Source: Bacteroidia bacterium
Lineage (GTDB): Bacteria > Bacteroidota > Bacteroidia > M30B66
Reading direction: 5' to 3'
Assembly (NCBI GenBank): GCA_018401705.1
Contig: JAGYKL010000024.1
Span: forward strand, 1-53,946
DNA: 53,946 nt
The stretch's first letter is position 1. Every line of letters starts with the position of its first letter. The notes beneath the pieces were generated by a model. It was given only the letters and a program-made list of their open reading frames with translations. It was not told where the DNA came from and did not search any database. Positions 47,677 through 53,946 of this stretch are shown in pieces. Both the position numbers and the translations under genes were made by a program.

Positions 47677-48906
47677 TTATGCTCCCATTATTAAAATCGC
47701 GGACCCGCCGAAAACGATTGAAACATCTAAAGCTAGGTCTTCTTGTAAATCTTTCATTTCTTCAAAAAGTGAATAACCCGCCAATAAACAAAACTGAACA
47801 CAGCCATTATGTGTAAATGGACCAAAATCATAATACTCAACATCCTCTACTCCATTTAAAATGAACTGATCATAAGTTTTTACTGAGTTTTGATAACCTA
47901 CCTGATCGTCGCCATTGCAATACATTATTCTAACAGGAGCCTGTGGTGTCCAATCATAAACATCATTCAAAGCAAGCGTTGTTCTTAAAGGATTATTAGG
48001 ATTTGAAATAAAATCTTCAAGCTGAGAAGGAACCAATATGCTATTGGGAATGGTAGGAACTGCATCATTAATTTCACCCATACTAACAGTGCCATCAAAA
48101 AGTGGCAGCAAAGAAGTGTCGTAAGGAGGAATAAAAATATCACTTACTTCATCGTAAAAATTACCATATACTGACTGATAACCAAATACTACATAAGGCA
48201 AGTAACCTGGAGTTGGGTAAGCCTCATTTTGAATAATAACCTCAGCCTGAACCCCACTTAAGTCATATGGACCGCTCATTGGGGCCGACAGTGTTACCTG
48301 GAACTCAAAGGGATAATGCTCCTCAATTTCTTTATGTAATGCCATTGTGGCGTGTCCTCCTTGTGAATAACCGAAAATGAAGAGTTGATTATTTAGATTA
48401 AAATTCAGAGAATCCTGTAAAACTCTTGCTGCCCTTAGTAAATCTAAAGCCGCATCTGCCTCTGAACGGGCATGCACATAAGGGTGCAGTCCCGGAGAAC
48501 TACCTAAACCAATGTAATCGGGCATGCAAACTACATATCCTGAACCGGCAAAGATTTTTCCAATGTTGGATTCAAAGTTATTGAATGATGGCACGTTGTT
48601 TTTTGCGGCAACGGTTCCATGCTGATAACTGGCAAGAGGCATAGCACAAGTCACTCCCCTGGGAATAGCAATTGCCCCTGAGGCTTCTATAGGCTCATCA
48701 TTTTGAGGATGCCGACTCATATATCTAACCCGGTAGAAATCAATCGGAAAACGAACATCAATAAATCCATCGGGTACCCCAAAGTCTGTCAAAACTTGTT
48801 GCATTCCTTCCAAATCGAGAGAATCAATCTTAGTATATTCGAGTATTTGCGCCTTAACGGCGGATGTTGACACGAGTAATAAAAGACTGAGTAAAATTGA
48901 TTTCAT
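47677..48906 (-). CDS. Secreted alpha/beta-hydrolase (secretory lipase type), frameshifted at the 3' end
   Basis: A lipase/esterase-like hydrolase. The signal peptide ends at AVKAQ. The oxyanion and GD-type motifs read SYQHGTVAAKNN, then VCMPDYIGLGSS, the nucleophile elbow FGYSQGGHA (Ser181), the acid region CNGDDQV, and a His in PFTHNGC, as in the LIP/secretory lipase family. The frame ends prematurely at VFGGSAILIMGA. Restoring a missing G near 47697 gives ADFNNGSISIEMNGGELPY, the start of a SprB repeat, and the T9SS domain follows at 47259-47636. The intended product is about 545 residues: hydrolase, one SprB repeat and a type A sorting domain, secreted and probably surface-linked. Confidence 0.87.
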   Translation of the reverse strand: MKSILLSLLLLVSTSAVKAQILEYTKIDSLDLEGMQQVLTDFGVPDGFIDVRFPIDFYRVRYMSRHPQNDEPIEASGAIAIPRGVTCAMPLASYQHGTVAAKNNVPSFNNFESNIGKIFAGSGYVVCMPDYIGLGSSPGLHPYVHARSEADAALDLLRAARVLQDSLNFNLNNQLFIFGYSQGGHATMALHKEIEEHYPFEFQVTLSAPMSGPYDLSGVQAEVIIQNEAYPTPGYLPYVVFGYQSVYGNFYDEVSDIFIPPYDTSLLPLFDGTVSMGEINDAVPTIPNSILVPSQLEDFISNPNNPLRTTLALNDVYDWTPQAPVRIMYCNGDDQVGYQNSVKTYDQFILNGVEDVEYYDFGPFTHNGCVQFCLLAGYSLFEEMKDLQEDLALDVSIVFGGSAILIMGA

Positions 48907-49001
48907 ACGTTTTATTTTAGTCTGACAAGTTAAGAAAAGGCAAGGATTAACAATCCTTTAAATACTGGCTTACGACTCTCTTTCTCCACACTCCTTTTAC
49001 C

Positions 49002-49009
49002 TACATTTG
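49002..49009 (+). promoter_or_regulatory. -7 promoter element directly before the permease start
   Basis: TACATTTG fits TAnnTTTG and lies four bases before the ATG at 49014, so transcripts would be leaderless or nearly so. No TTG at the -33 position is evident. Confidence 0.4.
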
Positions 49010-49013
49010 CAGT

Positions 49014-50252
49014 ATGAATCCATTGTGGCTGGAAAATTTAAGAATTGCATTAGGATCAGTTCGGTCTCAATCGCTGAGAACCTTTCTTACAATTATGATT
49101 ATAGCCATAGGAATCATGGCTTTGGTTGGCATACTAACGGCTATTGATGTTATTAAAGATGGTATCACATCTAACTTTACCACCATGGGTGCCAACACAT
49201 TTAACATTAGAAACCGAGGCTCAAATGTTCGTATTGGAAGAAGTGGCAAAAGACCTCCTGTTTACCGTTACATTTCTTATGATGAAGCCGTTAGATTTAA
49301 AAAGGAATTCACTTTCCCAGCTAAAGTGGGCATCAGTTGTGTTGGTTCTAGAACTTCAACTATTAAATCTGGTGCATTAAAAACAAACCCCAATATTGCC
49401 ATTTTTGGTGGTGATGAAAACTACCTTATTACCAGCGGCTATGAACTTGAAGAAGGCCGAAACTTCTCTTTTCAGGAGTTAAATTCAGGTTCAAACGTTG
49501 CCCTAATCGGACAAGAGATTAAGAAAAACTTATTCCCAAACACTTCACCAATCGATAAAGAGATAATGATTGGAGCTGTTAAGGTTAAGGTTATTGGTTT
49601 ATTAAAAGAAAAAGGTTCAAGCTTTGGTTTTGGAGGAGACAAAATTGCTTTGCTTCCGCTTAAAAACGTGAGAAGGCAGTTTAGTTCTGGCACCAACTCT
49701 TATGTTATAAATGTATTGGCAAATTCGCCAGAAATTCTTGATGCAACAATAGCAGAAGCAACTGGTCTTTTTCGAATAGTTAGAAAACTCAAAATTAAAG
49801 ACGAATTAAATTTTGATATAACTAAAAGTGATAATCTATCTGCCTTGCTAATTGACAATTTGTCTTTTGTTTCAGTAGCAGCCACACTGATTGCAATAAT
49901 TACACTTATCGGAGCCGCCATAGGGCTAATGAATATTATGCTAGTTTCGGTTACAGAAAGAACCCGAGAAATTGGTGTAAGAAAGGCAGTTGGAGCAACT
50001 GCCACAAAAATCAGAAATCAATTCTTGATTGAAGCGATAGTAATTTGTCAATTGGGAGGATTACTTGGAATTGCATTGGGAATTTTAATGGGTAACGCTG
50101 TTTCAAGCTATTTTAATCAAGGATTTATAATTCCATGGCTATGGATGATTTTAGCGGCTGTATTATGTCTTATTGTTGGATTGCTAAGCGGTCTTATCCC
50201 AGCAATTAAAGCCGCAAAACTTGATCCGATTGAAGCTCTTAGGTTTGAGTAA
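49014..50252 (+). CDS. MacB/FtsX-type ABC transporter permease
   Basis: A membrane subunit of an ABC exporter or mechanotransmission complex, 412 residues. One N-terminal helix (LRTFLTIMIIAIGIMALVGIL) leads into a periplasmic MacB_PCD domain (about 45-270, with GGDENYLITSGYELEEGRNFS). Three C-terminal FtsX helices follow, with the coupling motif ERTREIGVRKAVGATATKI and the ending IPAIKAAKLDPIEALRFE, all typical of the family. No ATPase gene is adjacent, so its partner lies elsewhere. The gene ends 9 bp before the stop of the convergent esterase. Confidence 0.93.
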   Translation: MNPLWLENLRIALGSVRSQSLRTFLTIMIIAIGIMALVGILTAIDVIKDGITSNFTTMGANTFNIRNRGSNVRIGRSGKRPPVYRYISYDEAVRFKKEFTFPAKVGISCVGSRTSTIKSGALKTNPNIAIFGGDENYLITSGYELEEGRNFSFQELNSGSNVALIGQEIKKNLFPNTSPIDKEIMIGAVKVKVIGLLKEKGSSFGFGGDKIALLPLKNVRRQFSSGTNSYVINVLANSPEILDATIAEATGLFRIVRKLKIKDELNFDITKSDNLSALLIDNLSFVSVAATLIAIITLIGAAIGLMNIMLVSVTERTREIGVRKAVGATATKIRNQFLIEAIVICQLGGLLGIALGILMGNAVSSYFNQGFIIPWLWMILAAVLCLIVGLLSGLIPAIKAAKLDPIEALRFE

Positions 50253-50261
50253 AAACGCACT

Positions 50262-51338
50262 TTAATCGCAGCCAACTGCTTTCAATTCTTTTATTAAGAA
50301 TTGACCAGAAGGTCCGCTAATAGGATGATCAAACAAATGAGTAGCTCCTTGGAGAAGAAAAAGCTTGTCATCTTCAAAACCTAAACTCTTTCTTTTAGCA
50401 TTAAACTCAACAGACTGACTTACAGGTACAATTACATCATCTGTTCCATGAAATGTGATAACAGGCACTTGAATTAGTGAAGCGTTTCTGAGAGGTGAAA
50501 TGATGTCAACACTTGTTCCTCCCCTGTAGCTATTGGTCATGGCATCCAGATCTGCATGAGAATCTTTTGATTCAGAATAAACAAATCCGGGATCTGTGAT
50601 CCCATACAAATTAACAAGCTTATAAAGCGCAGAATCGGGTTCATAAGCAGCATAATTTAATGCAATAGTTCCACCTGCGGATTCACCTATTATTATGAAT
50701 GGCAAACTCGAAAAATGAGAAAAACGTTCATTACTTCTAACATTAGAAATAAGGGAATCAATTTCTTGAATCTGATTTGGAAAAACGTATTTGGGCGCTA
50801 GTGAATAATCGAGGCTAAATGCAGGTTGCCCCATAGCAGACAATGCACTGCCAAGATAATTCATATTACCTGCTGAACCTGCAGTAAAACCTCCGCCATG
50901 TAATAAAATATACCAACAAGTTGCGGATGCTTTGTCATCAACGGGTGGATAATAAAAAGCTTGAACATTTCTAGATTTAAGAACATCTATGACTTCTGAC
51001 TTAATTAAGTCTCCACCACCAAGAAGCCATTTTGAGTAATTGAATTCATTAGATAAACCATTTATGCGATAAACTGGTAAAACCAATAATATGACAGAGA
51101 GAGAAAGGAAAACTAAAGAAGCTGAGTAGGTTACTCTTCTCGCGTTTAAGCGCGGAAGAATTATTAGTATCAAGCAAAAGACCAAAAGAAAACCGCTGTC
51201 TTCCCTTGCTTTAAGGTTATAAAGCATACTATCAACTCCGGGCAATTCAAGAATTACAAGAAGCGAATAAAAAAAAATCAGACTACTAAAAAGAAGTCTG
51301 ATTCTTGAAAAATATTTATTGAAAATTACCTTCACCAA
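50262..51338 (-). CDS. Membrane-anchored HSL-type esterase/lipase (alpha/beta-hydrolase)
   Basis: A hydrolase of the hormone-sensitive-lipase group, 358 residues. Residues 12-95 hold about three hydrophobic helices (LLFSSLIFFYSLLVIL; LLVFCLILIILP; SASLVFLSLSVILLVLPVY) that should anchor it in the inner membrane. The hydrolase domain has HGGGF (147-151, oxyanion hole), GESAGG with nucleophile Ser220, an acid in GTDDVIV (Asp300 or 301) and His334 in GATHLF. The membrane part is unusual for the family. Downstream of a PKD lipoprotein gene on the same strand (6 bp gap), it is probably co-transcribed with it. Substrate is unknown. Confidence 0.88.
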   Translation of the reverse strand: MVKVIFNKYFSRIRLLFSSLIFFYSLLVILELPGVDSMLYNLKAREDSGFLLVFCLILIILPRLNARRVTYSASLVFLSLSVILLVLPVYRINGLSNEFNYSKWLLGGGDLIKSEVIDVLKSRNVQAFYYPPVDDKASATCWYILLHGGGFTAGSAGNMNYLGSALSAMGQPAFSLDYSLAPKYVFPNQIQEIDSLISNVRSNERFSHFSSLPFIIIGESAGGTIALNYAAYEPDSALYKLVNLYGITDPGFVYSESKDSHADLDAMTNSYRGGTSVDIISPLRNASLIQVPVITFHGTDDVIVPVSQSVEFNAKRKSLGFEDDKLFLLQGATHLFDHPISGPSGQFLIKELKAVGCD

Positions 51339-51344
51339 TGAATA

Positions 51345-51695
51345 TTAAGGCATAACCTCAATACTAGTAGATGCCACTACTCCAGCACCACCTGGAGGAC
51401 AATGATCTGCAATAGATGCATCAGTATTGTGTAAAGTAACTGTGTAATAACCATCCTGAACAAAAACATGTTCTACAGAACTTCCTTTAGTAATTGTGTC
51501 TATACCATCACCGAAATTCCAGTGATAAAGATCTATATTCTCACTACAAGCTGCACTAAAAGTAACACGCTCCATAGCTTTAGGATACTGCTTATCTGCT
51601 TTGAAACAAAGCCTTACTTCATTGGTATCACAAGAAGAAAGTAAGAACGAACCCGCAAGTAATGCGATTGATAATACCCTGAAAGTTAACTTCAT
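51345..51695 (-). CDS. PKD-domain lipoprotein
   Basis: From the ATG at 51695 (MKLTFRVLSIALLAGSFLLSSC) the leader ends in a lipobox LSSC, so the ~94-residue mature protein is lipid-anchored. It consists of one PKD-type fold: ERVTFSAACSENIDLYHWNFGDGIDTITKG, then HVFVQDGYYTVTLHNTD. An alternative ATG at 51701 adds two residues. It is 6 bp upstream of the esterase gene and likely co-transcribed. The role could be binding or display in the envelope (inference). Confidence 0.85.
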   Translation of the reverse strand: MKLTFRVLSIALLAGSFLLSSCDTNEVRLCFKADKQYPKAMERVTFSAACSENIDLYHWNFGDGIDTITKGSSVEHVFVQDGYYTVTLHNTDASIADHCPPGGAGVVASTSIEVMP

Positions 51696-51753
51696 AAACA
51701 TGTAATTTTTAAAGAGTAAATATAACAAAACTTATTATGCAAATAGAATCATT

Positions 51754-52464
51754 TTATAAAATTGCATCAAACCACTTTGCAACTCCAAAAGCTGCTGTTG
51801 CTGCAATAATCCCAATAAATGTGACTTTAACAGCACCTTTAAAGGCATCCTGTCCAGTTACTTTGCTTTTGTAATAACCGAAAATAAACAAACAAATTAT
51901 AGTTAGAATGCTTGAATATGCTAAACCTGTGGTTGGTAAATCAGTAAACATGTAGGCACTAAGTGGAATAATTCCGCCAACTATATAAGCTATGCCAATA
52001 GTTGCGGCGCTATTTCTTGCTCTGTTAACATGCGGCTCCTCAAGACCTAATTCAAATCGCATCATAAACTCAATCCATTTGGTTTTATTGTTTGCCATTT
52101 CATTGGCCACTAGTACTTGAGTTTCTTCACTTAAACCATATTCACTGAGTATTTCTCTAACCTCCTCTTTTTCTCTTTCGGGCACTCGTTCTACCTCATC
52201 AGCTTCTCTTTTCAGCTCTGATTGATAATGTTCTTGCTCGGTCTTCCCAGCGAGATATCCTCCAAGGCCCATTGCAATGCTTCCAGCAACTATTTCGGCA
52301 ATGCCGGCTGTGATAACCACATCGTTACTTTGAGCAGCTCCACTTAAACCAGCTGCTAATGCAAAAGGCACAGTAAGTCCATCGGCCATGCCGATGACTA
52401 TATCAGAAATAAACTCTGAGCTCTTTAAGTGTTTCTCGTGATGATGTGAGGATGCAGTTTCCAT
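51754..52464 (-). CDS. VIT1/CCC1-family iron or manganese transporter
   Basis: A divalent metal transporter of 236 residues related to plant VIT1 and yeast CCC1. The first helix block is SDIVIGMADGLTVPFALAAGLSGA. Next come IVAGSIAMGLGGYLAGKTEQEHY and an acidic cytoplasmic metal-binding region (KREADEVERVPEREKEEVREIL, rich in Glu). Three further helices follow (GIAYIVGGIIPLSAYMF; SILTIICLFIFGYY; VTFIGIIAATAAFGVA). It likely moves Fe2+ or Mn2+ out of the cytoplasm. The Met/Glu cluster fits the family. The N-terminus has a His run (SSHHHEKH) that may bind metal. Monocistronic, or loosely upstream of the PKD lipoprotein. Confidence 0.92.
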   Translation of the reverse strand: METASSHHHEKHLKSSEFISDIVIGMADGLTVPFALAAGLSGAAQSNDVVITAGIAEIVAGSIAMGLGGYLAGKTEQEHYQSELKREADEVERVPEREKEEVREILSEYGLSEETQVLVANEMANNKTKWIEFMMRFELGLEEPHVNRARNSAATIGIAYIVGGIIPLSAYMFTDLPTTGLAYSSILTIICLFIFGYYKSKVTGQDAFKGAVKVTFIGIIAATAAFGVAKWFDAIL

Positions 52465-52564
52465 AAAACCAAGTTATGATAAGGATAATTCAACTATGAT
52501 GTTGCTTTATGCAACTCAGCACTGATGAATAGCAAACCTACAAATACTTGAGTCTAAGAAAAAG

Positions 52565-52595
52565 AAAATCCCTCTTCAAGATAGAAAAGGGATTT
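52565..52595 (-). terminator. Intrinsic terminator of the DUF2330 gene
   Basis: Read on the minus strand, AAATCCCT pairs with AGGGATTT across a ~14-base loop, and the outer arm continues into TTCTTTTTC. It starts just past the DUF2330 stop at 52610. Confidence 0.65.
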
Positions 52596-52609
52596 CTTAA
52601 CTTTTTAAA

Positions 52610-53946
52610 TTATGCCTGTCGTGGTTTATATCGCCTTTGCAAGGCGATGATAAAAATTGCTAAAGTCATTAGAATCAAAGAAAAAATAATTTTTTGCCAG
52701 AAGTTTCCCCCTCCATCACCAGAATCATTTCCAGGAATAGAAGGTATTAATAGATTCTTTCTAATATTTTCATCTTCAACTTTATTCACATATTCGTTCA
52801 TATAATAATTGTATTGCCTGCCACTCCAGCCTGCCATTGCAACGGCATTTTGGACTTCTGTTTGTCTTCTACGCGTTAAGTCATAAATATACTTTTGTCC
52901 TGCCTCACAACTTAAATCGCCTTGAGCTGGATGAGTTATTATGTATCTAGCCTGATAGTTTTCTTTATTTGGTGTTTCCTGAAAGAGCAAATCTTGTGGA
53001 AAATAAGATCTTCCATATCTGAAATGAAGTCTAGAAAAATACACCTGCTCTCCACTCCCATTCGAAGCCCAGTGAACACCTGCTTCGTTAAGGTCAGCTG
53101 TAAGTGGCGGTGGACCAGTACAAGGATCACATTTCATTCCGCCCCAAGAAGGAGTTACATTCCAGGCATACTCTAAATACGCAGCATCTTTATGTCTCGC
53201 CCATGTCTTTTGAAAAACATCCTTATAAAATTCACCAAATCTTGATTCTACATCTAGAGGCACTTGCCTTCCTGTAGGCATTTTTTTAGTTATGTAGTTC
53301 GTGCATTCAATTCTTCCCATCTTTGAAAAAGCATAAACTATCATATCCTGATCTCCATTGGCATTTGCCATTCCAAGTCTGATAGGTAGCATAAACTTTG
53401 GCGAATCAAACGAAATTTGAATAGGACGCAGTTCATTGAATCCTAATTTCTTTTGCTCATCAAGGTTAACCTTCACAACAAAAAACTTCATGTTGTTTTT
53501 AATATATGGATCAAGTACTTCTTCTGCTCCCTCTGGAATCTGATAGTTATTTTCTGTGAGCCAGTTTTTTAATCCATTTGATTCTTTTGCTGAAAGCAAT
53601 AAAATATCGTATTCACCAACTGTGTATTTTGCTTCTATTACAACTTTATTTCTAAACGCAGAAACAGATTCTTCTTTAAGCATCATACCTCGCATAGCCA
53701 TAGTTGGAACTGCCATGTCTTCAGTTTCGACAACTCTAGAATAACAAGGATTCTCGTCAAAATACTCAACTAACCTCGGTCCTGAATAAGCATCAAGAGA
53801 TTGAAAAATGGAGTTATTAATAATCCGTATTTCATTGCGTTTTAAAACAACGGGAACAGGCACAACCATAGCAAAATCGCGCACAGCGCCTTGAAAATCA
53901 CTATGCATTGAAATAATTGAGCGTGTGCCATCTCTCACAATAATGA
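52610..53946 (-). CDS. DUF2330 membrane protein, 5' end cut by the window edge
   Basis: The frame is open from the window edge: residues II precede VRDGTRSIISMHSDF, so the GTG at 53938 is not the real start and the signal peptide lies outside. The DUF2330 pattern is clear: VRDFAMVVPVPVVLKRNEI, FQSLDAYSGPRLVEYFDENPC, a GLKNWLTENNYQIP-type helical block, and RPIQISFDSPKFMLPIRLGMAN. A C-terminal membrane helix (IIFSLILMTLAIFIIAL) and a basic tail end the protein, so it is anchored with the bulk outside the cytoplasm. Family function is unknown. Confidence 0.9.
   Translation of the reverse strand, partial: IIVRDGTRSIISMHSDFQGAVRDFAMVVPVPVVLKRNEIRIINNSIFQSLDAYSGPRLVEYFDENPCYSRVVETEDMAVPTMAMRGMMLKEESVSAFRNKVVIEAKYTVGEYDILLLSAKESNGLKNWLTENNYQIPEGAEEVLDPYIKNNMKFFVVKVNLDEQKKLGFNELRPIQISFDSPKFMLPIRLGMANANGDQDMIVYAFSKMGRIECTNYITKKMPTGRQVPLDVESRFGEFYKDVFQKTWARHKDAAYLEYAWNVTPSWGGMKCDPCTGPPPLTADLNEAGVHWASNGSGEQVYFSRLHFRYGRSYFPQDLLFQETPNKENYQARYIITHPAQGDLSCEAGQKYIYDLTRRRQTEVQNAVAMAGWSGRQYNYYMNEYVNKVEDENIRKNLLIPSIPGNDSGDGGGNFWQKIIFSLILMTLAIFIIALQRRYKPRQA

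Overview
The window comes from an AT-rich member of the Bacteroidota, most likely in or near the Flavobacteriales (inference). The evidence is a fused SecDF translocase, about ten secreted proteins ending in type A or type B Type IX secretion (T9SS) sorting domains, a SprB-type repeat, FG-GAP and SBBP repeat proteins, promoters of the Bacteroidota form TTG-N18-20-TAnnTTTG, and a mitochondrial-type aconitase. No rRNA, tRNA, CRISPR array, insertion sequence or prophage was recognised. No T9SS machinery gene lies in the window, only cargo.

Layout: 1-1530 holds a possible end of an outer-membrane protein, an XRE-type helix-turn-helix/coiled-coil regulator (minus strand) and a divergent small coiled-coil protein. 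Between them lies a strikingly symmetric array of eight TTGTGTCA sites. 1548-4895 is an oxidative-stress pair: an exported catalase-peroxidase (katG) and a divergent, frameshifted oxyR with an OxyR-like site between them. 5078-12908 holds a type B T9SS protein, a SOUL heme-binding protein followed by a Tat-exported pirin, rmuC, a thioredoxin-like T9SS protein, and an overlapping TatD-tcdA pair. 12901-16387 carries tatA and secDF (minus). 16611-23482 mixes an FG-GAP T9SS protein, a DUF985 cupin, an acyl-CoA dehydrogenase, a PKD protein, a TIGR02757 gene overlapping an acidic hypothetical, and a DUF2141 protein.

23526-33307 is a plus-strand run with one T9SS type A protein, two tandem giant SBBP/type B paralogues, an M15 peptidase and a miaE gene whose 3' end is frameshifted. 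33615-40239 pairs a 1557-residue T9SS protein, carrying three tandem CBM48-like domains, with a GH13 amylase. This suggests surface alpha-glucan capture and hydrolysis. 40311-44427 (minus) encodes three more secreted proteins, including a beta-helix protein followed by a triple-repeat T9SS protein. 44622-48906 (minus) has aconitase, a Cys-rich lipoprotein, and a secreted lipase-SprB-T9SS protein split by two indels. 49014-53946 has a MacB/FtsX-type permease, a membrane-anchored HSL-type esterase, a PKD lipoprotein, a VIT1/CCC1 metal transporter and a DUF2330 protein cut by the window edge.

Most notable are the mirror-symmetric operator array (756-919), the alpha-glucan pair, the exported KatG beside a broken OxyR, and single-base indels in three genes (oxyR, miaE, lipase), which indicate either local sequence error or gene decay.
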